Source: Phragmites australis
Taxonomy: Eukaryota > Streptophyta > Magnoliopsida > Poales > Poaceae
Length of the DNA stretch: 64,000 nucleotides
Assembly: GCF_958298935.1 (NCBI RefSeq)
Contig: NC_084931.1
Span: forward strand, 17,263,334-17,327,333
Direction: 5' to 3'
Shown one piece after another: positions 11,436-24,052 of this stretch; position 1 is the first letter of the stretch, and the number at the start of each line of letters is the position of its first letter. The notes under the pieces are model-generated. The model saw only the letters and a list, made by a program, of their open reading frames with translations. It did not search any database and was not told the origin of the DNA. Position numbers and translations under genes: made by a program.

Positions 11436-12243
11436 AGTTTTTTTTATTTTTTTATTTTTATTATTAATATTTAAATAAATAGACTTATGAAGGTAAGATT
11501 GTACAAATAGACGTCTACCGTTTTCTGAAAAGGCTATCTTTTTATAGGACGGTAAGGATGCCACGGTAGCAACGTCACCCCTTGCCGCCCTCTCAGAAGA
11601 CGGATAGGGCCCTCCTCTGCGCCTGTGGCCGTACCGCCCTCCCCTTGCTACCCTTTTAGGGGACGGTTAGTCCCACCGCTTGGATTTTTTAAAGTTTAAC
11701 TTCTGTATAAGTTAATTTGAAAATAGTGCATATTCATTCGGTGAAAAATATTAGTTATGTAAAAAGTGGTTAAAACGGTATCACGGAGTAGTTACTTTTT
11801 GAAAATTTTGGATCGATATTTGTTTATTTATTTGGGACAAAAAAACTACTCCGTGATGTCATTTTGATAACTTTTTGCATAACTAATATTTTTCATCGAA
11901 TGAATATGCACTATTTTTCAAATTGACATATACAAAAGTTAAATTTGAAAAAAACACAAATTTTCAAGTGATAGGGCTAACCGCCACTTGAGAGGGCGGC
12001 AAGTGGGCAAACCGCCCTCTCACAGAGCGATAAGGAGCGATACGACCGTGAGCGTGCGGGGAGAGCCTTACCCGCTCTCTAGGAGGGCGGTAAGAGTTGA
12101 CGCTACCACCGAGACATCCTTACCGCTCTCTGAAAGGGTTACAACTCTTTCAGAAGACGTTAGACGTCTATTTATACAAATCTTACCATCATAAATCTAT
12201 TTATTTAAATATTAAATATAAAAAATAAAAAATAAAAAAAACT
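11436..12243. mobile_element. Fold-back element (arms ~360-400 bp)
   Basis: Nearly the whole 808-bp segment is one inverted repeat. The outer arms read AGTTTTTTTTATTTTTT from both sides and share AATATTTAAATAAATAGA, then AATAGACGTCTA. Inner arms share TGCATATTCATTC / GAATGAATATGCA and end at CACGGAGTAGTT (11782..11793) and AACTACTCCGTG (11844..11855), an exact pair around a loop of about 50 bases. The middle of each arm holds repeated GGGCGGTAAG / CTTACCGCCC-type motifs. No coding frame is credible. A MULE-type fold-back or large hairpin MITE is possible; no target duplication was resolved. A transcript would fold into a long hairpin. Confidence 0.7.
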
Positions 12244-12567
12244 CGTGTCGTCACCCCCTCCGCCCCGGTTGTTTGCAAGGCCGAGGCAGCCCATAACGTG
12301 CCACAGAGCACGGCCTGTCTCAAATGGTTGTGCCGGCCTAATCCTCGGCCTTCTTGCTCAAATGGATCAAATGCTAACAGTAAAGGACCCATCTAAGACC
12401 CAAGGTGGGTGAAGCCACTGCTTGCTTCCTCTGCTTCATCATTTATTTTCCCCTTTATTTTATTTTCGTTGGTACTTTCCCTTGTAAGTGTATATCCTCC
12501 ACCATCGAAATAACCATCCACTATGACTATGAAACCACCAATTATATCTTTATATAGCATAGGTATC

Positions 12568-12853
12568 TCTAAGAACTCATGTCAGCTAGCTGTAAAAATG
12601 TTAACTTTATATTTTTGTCACTATAAAAGAGAATTAAACGAGGAAAGAGAAAATGTAGCTATTTATGTGTAGTCAGTATATATCTCATTTTAAGATATAT
12701 GTAAACTTTTAATACCCTATTATATGTGGACTCATATTAAATTATGAGTAAACCATATAGCTAATTTACTAAAAAGGCTATCTATTATGTTATCTATAGA
12801 TAACATGTATATTTTTATAGCTAATCATTGATTATATTATCGGAGACGCTCTT
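12568..12853. mobile_element. Possible degenerate MITE
   Basis: The right end CGGAGACGCTCTTAAT resembles Tourist-like MITE ends. The left side AAGAACTCATGTC then TAGCTGTAAAAATGT is a weak inverted match to AAGAGCGTCTCC then TAGCTATAAAAATAT. It is AT-rich and non-coding. Boundaries and family are tentative. Confidence 0.3.
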
Positions 12854-12997
12854 AATATCACGTTGAAGTTGAAGTAGATATGAAGCTCTTGCTTGGCCTA
12901 GCTTCTCCGAGGGTCTTGGCATGCCTTGACGAGAGACAAGAACAAGAATCGAAAGTCGTTGGCTTTTGGTACCAAAAATATCTCTAGGTTGACTTAA

Positions 12998-15987
12998 GGT
13001 GTGCTTAGTTCTTCAAATGCGATTTTGTAAAGTTACATCGTATAATTAAATTGAGGAGAAACATATTGTATGGAGTTTTGAAATAGAAGAGTGTTTGGTT
13101 AGTTATATCTCTCTAGAAAGATTGAGCTGAGATTCTATTTAGTTGATTGGATCTGAGACCGCATAAGTAGATACAAAAGTTGAGATTGTGATTGATTACT
13201 CGTATAAAGATTATTTTATGACACTGTCTGTATAAGAGGATGCTGAGTCTGTATCCACTGGGCAGGCCACGAAGTGAAGCTTGAATCGAGTTTCACTCCT
13301 GAGTTAGAATGAAATTGTATATTTGCATCCGCCAGATCAGGGTAGAACAGTGGATACGGGCAATCAAACACTCTTTTTCGTGAAATTATAGATATCTACC
13401 AGACAAGAGGAAATTGAAACTGGTAAAAGACACCGAGAAGATTGATGCTTTGAGGGACATTGAGTCCACTGATGAAGAAGAAGATGATTTGTTGTCTGAT
13501 GAATTGGAGGATGACAGAATAAAGATGGGAAATTAGAAAGTAGAAACATTGCAAACTACAGGTTTGAACATATGCTTTCTTCATGAATTCCAGCAGCAAA
13601 TTGATAAGAATGTTATCAATTTGATTCCTTCTCTGGATGCTAAAAGTGAGACTGAGGACATTCGTATGCAAGAAGGTGAGGAGAGGTGCATGATCCTGGA
13701 GGAGTATACCCAGAAGCATTCTCTTGAAGACTCTACTGCTGCTATTCAGGTTCCAGTTTCTATCAAGACAAGGCTTCTGCACCTGCTGCTCCTACAAGAG
13801 CCAGTGAAAGGTGTGCCCATCTGGTGGGAGCTACCGTCGAAGAAATTACAGTACAAAGGGCAAGAAAAAGAAATCTGGAAGGTACTTCTACTTCCTCACA
13901 TAAATGTCATAGCAATAATTCTTTTGCAAATCTCTCTCATGAATCTATTCTTGCTAAAGCTCAAGATATGGGAGTGCTTTTTAGTACTAATGATTATGAG
14001 TTGGTTAATGTGATTAAAAGTTTAGAGGATGCTAGATGTTCTCTTATTGCTAAAGCTCAACCTCCTGCTATTCCCGAGGAAGCTAGTCTTTTACTTAAAC
14101 ATATCTCTTCCCCTAACCCTCTCAGTCTTATGGATTATAAAAGTATGCATGCCGATAATGAGATGAACTCTTCTAAAAAGAAAAGTTCTGATAAACAGCA
14201 TGTGAAAATTGTAAATTTGTGTAATAAAAAGAAAAGAGTCCTGAGTTCAGGAACTCTAAAACATCCTCTTCCCATATCACAGAGACCTGTGAGAGAAACT
14301 ATAAGGAAACCCATAAGGTATATATGATAGGTGCTTTTGGAATTGTAGGGGAATCTGTAAAAAAGGGATGAGTTCTTATTTGAAAGACTTCATGGGAACT
14401 CATTAGCTAGACTTTATTTGTCTTCAATAAACTATGAAGAGGGACTTTTTTCAAGCTGATATGAGAAACATTGATCCTGGTCTTAAGTATAGTATAGTTG
14501 GCATTGGATTGCTTCAATTGGAAAATCTGGTGGAATCTTAAGTGGTATTAACCCTGACTGTTTTGAGATCAAACATGTCATTCTTGGGGATCACATGCTT
14601 CAATTTTCTCTTTTTGATAAAAAGAATTAAAAAAGAATGGGTGCTTATGAATGTATATGGTCCTACACAAGATGATTTTAAATTGAGTTTCTGAGTGAAT
14701 TCTCTAATTTGTGTTCTAGTTCTAATCTTCCTAAGTTGATTAGGGGGAGATTTTAACATTCTTAGATATACAAGTGAAAAGAATAGACTTTCCTGTCTTC
14801 CTATAATATCCTCTTTGTTTAATGACATCATTCACACTCATGAACTGAAAGAGTTGGATATGAGTGGGTGGTTTTTCACTTGGAGTAATAACAGAAGAAA
14901 TCCCACCTTAGAAAAGTTTGATAGAATTTTGATGGATGTGGCTGGGAGTACATGTATCCTCTTGTAAATGTTACAAAGATTGTTAGAGAGAGATCTGATC
15001 ATAATTTGCTTCTTATCTCTTCAAATGAGATTAATAAGTTTTCGAGAGCACAGTTCCAATTTGAACTTTCATGGCTTGAGCATGCTTAGTTCAAATCAGA
15101 CGTGAAAGCTTTTTGGGATAATTAGTGTGCCGGAAAGAATATCATTGATGTGATAGTCATAAAGTTGAGAGCTTTAAGAAATCATCTTAAAGGTTGGGGT
15201 GGTCATTTAAAAGGCCAAAGTAAAAAAGAAAAGAAATATGCTCAGGGAAGAGTTAACTTATTTAGAGTTGTTAGAAGAGGATGGTCCCCTTGATGAGGAT
15301 TTGGCTTTAAGAAAAATGCAAATTTAGGTTGATTTGCAAAAATTGCTTGTTGAGGAGGAGATATATTGGTATAAGAGAACTCATAATACATGGCTTTTGA
15401 AAGGAGATAATTATATTAAGTTCTTTCATAGCATTGCCAATGGCAGAAAGAGAAAGAATACCATATTTTCCTTTACACATGAAGGGGAAAAGATTATTGG
15501 AGATGAAAATCTTCTTAAGCATGCCACATATTATTATAAAACCTTGTCTGGTAGGACTGATAACAGTCCTACAACTTTCAATCCAGTATGATGAGGCAGC
15601 ATCAACCTTCTTCGCAAGTTCTTGATGGCTTTCTGTACCCTCCATCAGATAAAGAGGAAAATGATGAGGAGCAAGACTCAAAGAGGGATGAAGATTAAAA
15701 CATATGTTGTCTCGATGTTGGCCTTATGCTGGTTGCTTTTGTGAACGTTCTAGGAGTATTTTCATCTATTTATGATAAAGTTCTCGGTCTCCTTTCCTGT
15801 CAGTTGTTTAGTTTATGCTTTTCAATCCCTGGAGCATGCGTAGCAATAGTTTTAAACGGATATCTTTTGTTGTCTTACTTTTGGTGATATAAGAATCTAA
15901 ATACAATATGATTCCGTTAAGCTTTTAATGGAAATGGGTATCCTCGTATTAAAAAAAAAAGAGAAAATTGAGATAACCAAACACACC
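12998..15987. mobile_element. Tourist-like element split by a LINE
   Basis: GGTGTGCTTAGTT at 12998 and AACCAAACACACC at 15975..15987 are inverted partners (11 of 13 match), resembling the GGGTGTGTTTGGTT ends of the element at 33258. Inner copies GTGTTTGGTTAG (13090) and GGCAATCAAACAC (13359) point to a composite or nested MITE. The LINE at about 13396..15960 lies between the two ends, so the original element was about 400 bp. No clear target duplication is visible. Confidence 0.45.
13396..15960 (+). pseudogene. Decayed L1-type LINE, RT domain missing
   Basis: Remnants in order: an acidic ORF1-like stretch (TDEEEDDLLSDELEDD, 13470-13530); a linker with a frameshift joining 13549-13850 to 13824-14327; a broken apurinic-type endonuclease beginning WNCRGICKKG (14338) and continuing with VYGPTQDDF, RGGDFNIL and EKFDRILMD (14650-14935); then the pre-RT region EEEIYWYKRTHNTWLLKGDN (15352-15411) and NGRKRKNTIF. 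After about 15590 the reverse transcriptase is absent and the sequence passes to a 3' tail ending in ten A residues (15951..15960). Many stops. The motif order is diagnostic for plant L1-like LINEs. Flanks GAAATTATAGAT and GAAAATTGAGAT may be a worn target duplication. Confidence 0.7.
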
Positions 15988-17002
15988 TTGTTCATTCCCA
16001 TCCTTGACTGACCCACAACTGCTCTATTTTTGGCGTTAGTGCACTCGACACTCGAGAGTGGAGTGGACCGCATATATGGCTACATGCATGAAGACCCGGT
16101 ATATTCTGCTGGTTTGTGGTTCTTAGGTAACAGGCATCGACAAAAATAATATTTTACTAAACACACGAGTTGGAAATCAATGTAGAACAACGAGCAAAGA
16201 AATGCAAGCAAATGTTCGAAGGAGGTCCATTCCCTCTTTTAATCGAGCCACACTAAACAAGTGATTCAACAATAACCGCCAACAATGAGCAGGCTAAGCA
16301 TTTCTGATAAATAATCTATGATGCAAATTAAGTTCATGCACATAACTTTGTCTATGTATATCTCAGTTTGTATATAGGTGGCTTAAAGTTAGTTGAAGTC
16401 AGAGATGTAGGATATGTTTGCACATGGATAGTCATCCAAGGCATGCTTAAATATGCAGGAATTAAATAAAATTAATCGTCCTAATTTTAGATTCAAATAA
16501 GTTTACTATATGTATCCAATGGTATGGGCTTGTTTATTCCTCACCCGTCGAAACTAACTAATATCAGAAATTCGATGTGCCGTGGTTTGCAGCAATTATT
16601 TTTCATTTTTTTTCCTGAGTTTATGGTCCACAGTAAATTTAGAACCACACTGAGGCATGACATTTGGGTTCAGGTGAACCATAACGCGTAAGGGTGGCAA
16701 GGGGGCAGGTCGGGAACAGGTCGAGCAAGAACGCACCCGATCCAAAACCTGAAACCTAAAACCTGACATGGATGTGAAGATCGAATTGGGTGCAAATCTA
16801 CCTTGGCCCTAGCCCCGGTGGTGACCCGATGGGGGACCCGAAGGCTGGCCATGAGACTAGGAGAGAGGAGGAGACGGCGATGCGTACTTGGTGAGTGGAG
16901 ACGTGGTGGGGGGGGGTGTCCCCGATGAACTCTGCAGTCGGGGTCACGCGTGAAGCCACCGTCGCCGCACGTAGCTGCCGACACCGAGCCACCATTGTCA
17001 CC
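15988..17002. other. Intergenic, no gene seen
   Basis: Mostly AT-rich. From about 16680 it becomes GC-richer, with open frames on the minus strand that have no recognisable domain apart from the kinase fragment described separately. Confidence 0.45.
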
Positions 17003-17091
17003 ACTGCACACAGTAGCCGTCGATGTTTCGGTGTCCAACAAGGTGGTGCATGATCTGGATCTCGTGGCACATGTCCTTGATGTCCTTCCTC
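17003..17091 (-). pseudogene. Fragment of a calcium-dependent protein kinase
   Basis: On the minus strand one frame reads KDIKDMCHEIQIMHHL followed by VGHRNI, then a stop. EIQIMHHL-xGHRNI is the helix-C/subdomain III-IV signature of plant CDPKs. Upstream and downstream residues do not continue the kinase in one frame, so this is a pseudogene scrap of about 90 bases, possibly moved by a transposon. It cannot be functional. Confidence 0.5.
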
Positions 17092-17742
17092 TACGCGTCT
17101 GCATTGAGCATCGAGCCGCCACATGTAGCTGCCTGAAGCATTCCGGATCATCCTTGTGCTTAAAATTTTGTTATACCAGTCTCTGGATTAGCCGCTATTA
17201 AATACAAGTCTTACAACATGTACTATCACCGTTATATGACAAAGAGAGTGGTGAAATAAATCCACCAAGATTATAATACATAAAGGGTTCCGCAAAAGCT
17301 CGCGAGCAACAAAGTCCACATCACAAGGGAGCACAACAGGATTAGCATGGGGACATGTCACTCCACATGCAACTTGGGTGTGGATAAGACCAAGATTCAT
17401 TTTTCAGCCTCACCGTTGACGTCAGTGAAGTTCAGATCTTCAACTAAAATCATAAGCAAGGGTGAGTGCAAATGTACAACTCTTACCCTACATCAAGGGG
17501 TATAAGTACATGCATACTGTATTGGCAAGGGTACAGCTATAAGTTTAACTTTGTGGAAATGCCAAGTTTTCACATGCGAGGGTTTAGTTTCATTAGGCGG
17601 GTGTCGAAAAACATATTATCATTATTAACTGAATGAGGGGTTCGAACGCGATGAAAGGTCACCAGGATCCAAGTTTTAATGTTGCCAGACAGTTCATCTG
17701 GCTTACTATAGGACCTATTTCCAAAAATAGGCACACCTTGTG
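17092..17742. other. Unclassified, probably repetitive
   Basis: No gene is supported. Composition and broken frames suggest transposon-derived DNA, perhaps an LTR in minus orientation, but no terminus could be identified. Confidence 0.3.
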
Positions 17743-20040
17743 TCATGTCCTAAAGCCATAATTATGTAATTAAGTCTAATCATGCTTCATAAGCATTAGA
17801 TTAATTTTTGAGTAATTTTGTTTCGGAGCATTAGATCACTTGGTTTTAAGTTAATTGGATAAGAGAAAGAAATTTGGAGAAAGAAAGAAATGAATTCGTA
17901 GTTGAAACATGCTTCTTTCTCTAGCATGTGGGGCTCACATTGGTGGCCAACCACCCCATGTCCTATTGGGGCAGCAGCCCCCACCCACTCTCTCACTTCC
18001 ACCATGCTCTCTCTCACTCCCTCCCATTTCCAACCGGCCAAGGAGAGAGCAGCCCCCTCTCTCAAGCTCTCTCTCTTTCTCTCTCTCTCTCTCAGTGCTT
18101 TGATTCCTCCCTCTAGAAGCTGAATCGAGGTACGCATGTGGTATTCACATAATCACTAGTTCCTAAGCTCCTCATCCATCCAATTCATTTTCATTTTCTG
18201 GAAGGATTCGGGCCATTCTTTGTGTTTTTGCTTGAAGAACGAGGAACCGCGGTTGGACTCCTCTTCCCAGGCGATTTCTTCGTTTCCTTCATCACCCGGT
18301 GGTCACCAACCTTCACAAGCACCGTGGGTAAGTCCCTTAGGCTTCGCTCAGCAAGAATGTGTGAATTGGTGGGTCGATTTCGAGTGAGCTAAGTTTGCGG
18401 AGTTCTCGAGTTCTTGAGCTTTGGAGCAAAAAGAGAGGATTCAGATGAGTTTTGTGCTAGGAATCATGTTGCTAGGTTGGTGAGTGAGCTCTAGACTCTA
18501 TGAACTATCTCAAACATATTTCCCTTTGGTTTGGAGAGGCTTGCAAATCAAATCAGCCGAGTTTTCCCCCTCGAAGTAACCTCTCTGGACAACCTGGGTA
18601 GTCTGGGAAGACCAATGAAAACCCCAATGAATTGTGCTAAAAAATCATTAGGGTTTACAGTGCAAGTTGAGTCTAGAACCCTTTGTATAGTGTATATAAA
18701 TGTTCATGTAGGATAGATTTAACATGCGAGTCAAATCGACCAAGCAAGATCATCAAGAAGTGCAAGTCTGCCCAACCCAGATAGTCCAGTTAAAACCAAA
18801 GAGTTCGGGTAATTCATGGTGCTTTTAACCGAGCACCCTCGCTCGGAGGCTCACCCAGATAATCCGCCCAACCTGGACAGTCTAGTTAAACCCAGAGGGT
18901 CTGGGTTAATTCGATTTAGATTTAATAGAGAACCCCCATTCGGAGTACAACCCGGAGGTTTTGAGTTCAACCTAGAGTCTCCGGTCTTCTGTTAGATTTC
19001 CAAAATATTTAGATCACAAAGTTTACTATTATTTCGCATGTCTTGCACTTTTAGCTTGTTGTTATGCACATTGTAGCATGCCTTGTTGCACCTCATTCAT
19101 GATCATTATTGTATGCGTTCTTCTTTAGTGAACGAGAATCCAGAGCATGATGTGGGTGTGGTTGAAGGTGACACTGAGCCACACGGATTCTATGAATTCT
19201 GTGTGGGTAGCATCAGGTAACTGCCTGAGCAGTAAGGCAAGCATCTAAGCATGCTTCTCCCATTAATTTAGATCATACGTGTCTAATGTGATAAAATATG
19301 CTTTATGTACGTTATGCATGTTATTGAGTTGATGTCAGGTCTTGTATCGGTAGAACCTATGTTGATGTATTACACCACGTCTTGAGTTATTGGTGATCCA
19401 TCTCCTTGTAACCGGGGTTTAACTTGATGATGGTCTAGTTTAAAAGTTAACTGAAATGCTTAGCCATGCATAGATTCTTCGATAGAAGTCAAGCAGTGGT
19501 TCAACCCCGTTCGCAAGCTATAGGCTTTAATTACTCTTCGGTTGACAACATGATGTTGGATAGACCCACCTTGAGATACTGCTGGAATTGTTATTTATAA
19601 TGTGCCATCAGTTATTATCTCAAATAGTGTGCCTGCATGATTCTTAGACCTAAGATCATCATTGATTCCCAGAATATGTAGTGGCATACTTTGGGGCTGC
19701 CAAACGTTATTCCGTAATTGGGGAGTCATAAAGGTAGTTTTTTGGCTTGTCATGAAACATGTCATGGGTGTGTGAGCGATCAAGATAGAATTTGCCCCTC
19801 CTTGATAATGGTACAAATATTTCTGGGCCCCTCGAGGTAGTTGGATCGATAAAGTGCATGGCCATGCCAATATGATTAAAGAGTTAGTCATGATGAATTA
19901 ACTACTTGATCGATTGAATGGTCGAGCTATCACAATGGTGGCACGTATCTCGTCTTGAGCTTGACTGGTATCATGAGGCGAAGGGATTGGTGTATGTGTA
20001 TATCAAGGTTCAACTGATATGATTATTTGTGTATACTTGA
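17743..20040 (+). mobile_element. LTR of a gypsy-type family, 3' truncated
   Basis: Starts about TGTCATGTCCTAAAGCC. Segments at 19325-19560 match 29985-30215 in the same orientation, sharing AACCTATGTTGATGYATT, TTAGCCATGCATAG and TTCGCAAGCTATA. Its middle (18700-18970) has degenerate CCCAGATAGTCC / GTCTGGGTT near-palindromes. It loses similarity where the copia LTR begins. It contains a (CT)n tract at 18067..18093. No coding sequence is seen. Confidence 0.5.
18067..18093. repeat. (CT)n microsatellite
   Basis: Nearly perfect CT run with one TT interruption, inside the LTR. Confidence 0.85.
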
Positions 20041-20875
20041 GAGTCAACATGTCATGCTAGGGACCGCTATTGATTTCGATTTGGAAAGGATTTCCGAGTC
20101 CTAGCCGTTTATACATGAACCTAACGGGCACACACTTAATGGGTTGGAACAAAACATGTGAATTAGATTCGTATATGGGTTTTGATTGGATTGTGATCTA
20201 TGAGAAGTTAGAGTTATAAAGGGCTTCCAACGTGGGAGCCCATTGGTGAGCTCTACATAAGGAGAGGCGTGAGTAGGGCGTGCTGAGGTTGAGCCACTCT
20301 GAAACCCTAGCCGCAGCCTTCTACATGATCTCCCAAAACCCTAGTCACGCGTGAGGTGCTAGCACATCAGTGCTCGGCGTTTCTGCCCAGCACGTGTGGA
20401 TACCGTAGAGGCGCTGCTACTATTGTGGTGCTGATCTTCTTGGCAAGTTGATCGTGACGTTTTCGGGATTGGTCATGAGCCGTGATGAACTGGTCAACGT
20501 ACCTGCTCGTCTGATCACGGAGCATAATGCGACCACTCGGATCTAGTCGGATATCACGACACGACCACTAAAAACTAGTCGAGGACACAACAAACCTGAT
20601 CAGGAGCTAGTCAAGAAACTAGTTTAGGAGCACGACCACCTGCTCGGAGTTGGTTAGGGAGTGTGATCACCTGCGTGGGGCTGGTCACGGATTTGATCGA
20701 GAACCTGCTCGAGGAGTTTGACGAGCACGATGTTGGATTGGTCTACTCCAACTCTTCTTTTGCTGCACTATGCGTTGAGCAGTAATAATCTATGATCTCC
20801 TATTAGCATGGTGTCCTGAGTGAATGCGGTAAAAAAAATTATTTTAGGCTAGTGTAGCCTGCCCGTTACCCAACA
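20041..20875 (+). mobile_element. 5' LTR of a Ty1/copia element
   Basis: The LTR ends CGTTACCCAACA at 20875 and is followed by a tRNA-Met-like primer site. Its last 182 bases (20694..20875) recur at 24053..24235, identifying them as LTR ends. The 5' boundary was not resolved and is placed where similarity to the gypsy-type LTR ends. Confidence 0.55.
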
Positions 20876-20876
20876 G

Positions 20877-20888
20877 TAGTATTAGAGC
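20877..20888 (+). other. Primer-binding site, copia element
   Basis: TAGTATTAGAGC matches 10 of 12 bases of the tRNA-iMet-complementary TGGTATCAGAGC, one base after the LTR end. Confidence 0.7.
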
Positions 20889-22353
20889 CATCTTGCGTAG
20901 TTTTTTATCTGGATCAATTACATAGATGTGATATGTGGTAGTAATAGATTGGATCTATTATTTTAGTGACCGGTTCATGTGATGGATCGTTTGCTACATG
21001 GTTTGGTGTAATTGGGATCGGATGAGGTGCGAGTCGATGGAACCATACGACCAAAAAGGTTAGCTCGATTTCCCACCTGGCCGCGCGTGCGACTTGCCCC
21101 TACCAGCTGGAATCACCATCGGGGCAGACAGCGCGCGCCGTTTAGTGGTTGTGAGAACAGCAGATCAAGGTTGTACATGTTGTCGTCATATCCAGAAAAC
21201 CTCACGCGATGATCAATATGATTGATCCAATGAAAATTGAGGCATTGTGAATGACTCGGAATCGGCTTGATATGATCAATCCGATGAGACTTTCATAGCG
21301 ATTTGATAGATATGATCTATAAATTTCTAAGAGATTTTCAGGGCACTACCCTAAAACCCGCGGGGGCGGGGGGGGGGGGCTTCCACCTTGACCCCCTCAC
21401 CCGCTAACTGACTAGCGGGACCGCCGTGCTGTCCGAGCATAGGGCTTTTAGGGATAACATGTTTTCATCATCTTGTTAGAATTCGATTCTGTGCTTAAAT
21501 TGTTTTTGCTGGGAATGATATGAATAGTATGGCCTTTATGAGTATATGTTGCATGCGTGTAATTTTCAAGGCCTGCGTGTCATGGTTATTTGCAGCCAAA
21601 GGCTGTCATGTTATTGTATAACGACTTGCGTGCTGACTTGTGATGCTTCTATTTCTCATGTAATTTGTCTAGTGCTATTAGGTGTAATAGACTAATACAT
21701 GATCATGGAGACTTGAAGCGTGATGACCCGGAGGACAGGGACCATGGCGATGGAGATCACCATGTGAAGGGGCCATACTATGTCACAGTGAATATAATTG
21801 CCTGTGATATTTATCTATGTTCCTATCATATTATTTTATTTATGTTTTCTATGAGATAGATATATTTACATGATAGAGTAGCATCCCTTAGAAAAATTAA
21901 GAATAATTGATACCCTTCCAATAGCTACACCTACTTAGGTTTTGATCATTGTTTGGTAGGTCTGCCAAAGCAGGGTGTCATCTTTTATCTTAACCAGTTA
22001 AGGTGAATGTCAGACATCCACACGTATAGTGTTAGTTTACTTAACAAAGCTATCAAAATGGTATTGGGCTTTGGGGCACAGTATTAGGCTCCAGAGCATT
22101 CGATGCCACCCAACAAACAAGAGTTACGTAGGGATGTGATTAGCAAGATGTTGCTTACCTATGTCACCTAAGTTTCTAGCAGTGATGCTAAAGCTCACCA
22201 GAACTTAGTTGAATATGGATCTTGTTCCATTATATGTCGTTAGAGGGAAATAGTTTTAAAACATATAGTGGGAGCATCTTTTGTTAAATTGTTTAATGAA
22301 AGGTTTACATAAACATAGTGCTAAACTTTGCATATTTATTTCTGTTGTAGATC
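20889..22353 (+). other. Leader of the copia element
   Basis: Untranslated internal region between primer-binding site and gag. Contains a G-run at 21362..21379. No coding feature recognised. Confidence 0.5.
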
Positions 22354-23103
22354 ATGGCACCTACTGTTCACGCCAATTCTAGTGGTAATTTACGTTTGAT
22401 TCTTGAAAAAGAAAAACTATCTAGAACAAACTTTATTGATTGGTATAGAAATCTGAGAATTGTTCTCAAACAAGAGAAAAAGGAGCATGTTCTAGAGGTT
22501 CCCTATCCTGATGAATCAACTGATAATGCATCTGCCGCTAATCGGAGGGCTTATGAGAAGCATAACAACGATTCACTCAATGTTAGCTATCTCATGCTTG
22601 CCACTATGTCATCTGAGCTTCAGAAGCAACATAAGAACGTGGATGCTCACAATATGATTGTGGGACTCCGAAGCATGTTTGAGAACCAAGCCAGGGCCGA
22701 GAGGTTCAACACCCCCAAGTCCTTGTTTACGTGCAGGTTGATAGAAGGCAGTCCAGTTTGTTCTCATATGATCAAGATGATTGGTTACATTGAGAGTCTA
22801 GAATAACTTAGTTTTTTCCTTAGTCTTGAGTTGGCTACTGATGTGATTCTCCAGTCACTGCCTACGAGCTTTGAGCCATTCATTTAGAATTTTCATATGA
22901 ATAGTATGGAGAAGAGCATGAATGAATTGCATGGGATGCTTAAGACTGCTGAGGAAAGCATTAAGAAAAGCTCTAGTCATGTGATGATGGTTCAGAAGGA
23001 TAGCAAGAAGAGAAAACGCAAGGCCAAAGCTAAAGCGTAAGATGAGATCTCGAGCTCAAAACCTAAACCTGTTGGAAAGTCCAAGACTGACCCTACTGCT
23101 TGA
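22354..23103 (+). pseudogene. Copia gag remnant
   Basis: Starts MAPTVHANSSGNLRLILEK and carries the UBN2-type gag core (TNFIDWYRNLRIVL, then LNVSYLMLATMSSELQKQHK). Gag forms the retrotransposon particle. Stops fall at 22804 (TAA), at about 22887 (TAG) and at about 23038 (TAA). The zinc knuckle, protease and integrase core that should follow are gone. Confidence 0.7.
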
Positions 23104-23149
23104 GCCAATTTAATTTTCCATTATCCTTCCGAGGATAATCTCTAGAAAC

Positions 23150-24052
23150 TGTTGCGTTCACTTTAAATAGGGTTCCATTTAAAGCTGTAGAAAAGACACC
23201 ATATGATTTATGGACCGGGAAGCATCCCGGGTTGTCTTTCTTTAAGATCTAGAGTTGTGAGGCCTATGTAAAACGTTTGATATCAGATAAGCTCACTCCC
23301 AAATCAGATAAATGCTTCTTTGTGGGGTATCCTAGGAAAAATAAAGGATATTACTTTTATAACCAGGAAGAAGGCAAAGTATTTGTCGCCTGGAACGGTG
23401 CTTTTTTGGAGAAAGAGTTTCTCTCAAGGAACATCAGTGGGAGCACAATGCAACTCAAAAAGATTCAAGAACCATCCGAAAGTGTTTTAGCTCCTACTGA
23501 ACCACAATTGGATGTTGCAGAACATGTTGTGGAGACACCAGCCCCATGACAGTCGGAAAGGATTAGTCGCGCACCTGAGAGGTTTATATTCCTAACCACC
23601 GAGCAGCGCGATATATTATTTTTAGACAATGATGAACCTAAGATCTACTCGGAAGTAGTGGTGGGACTGAACTCTGAGAGATGGCTTGGAGCCATGAGAT
23701 CCGAGATAGAATCCATACACGATAATCAAGTTTGGAACTTGGTTCCACCTAATGGTGTGAAAGCAGTTGAGTGCAAATGGGTTTTTAAGAAAAAGATAGA
23801 CGTTGATAGAAATGTTCATATCTATAAGGCATGATTGGTGACAAAAGGTTTCAGGCAGATTCAAGGTGTTGATTATGATGAAACATTTTTGCCCGTCGTA
23901 ATGCTAAAGTCTATCCGGATCATCCTAGCAATTGCCGCATATTATGACTATGAGATATGGCAGATGGATGTCAAACGGCTTTCCTTAATGGAAACATAAA
24001 TGAGGATGTGTATATAACTGAAGGTGATATGCCTCAAAGGCAATCATAAAGA
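23150..24052 (+). pseudogene. Copia pol remnant (IN end and start of RT)
   Basis: Begins in the C-terminal integrase region (KTPYDLWTGKHP, then KSDKCFFVGYPRKNKGYYFY) and enters reverse transcriptase (VWNLVPPNGVKAVECKWVFK, VDYDETFLPVVMLKSIRI, IWQMDVK). It breaks off at about 24050, where LTR sequence begins. The catalytic YVDD and RNase H are missing. Several stops, including one at about 23833. Confidence 0.7.

Noticed and set aside
16670..17151. Minus-strand open frames of 117 and 150 residues
   Set aside because: The only recognisable homology in the area (CDPK) is in a different frame, so these frames are chance openings.
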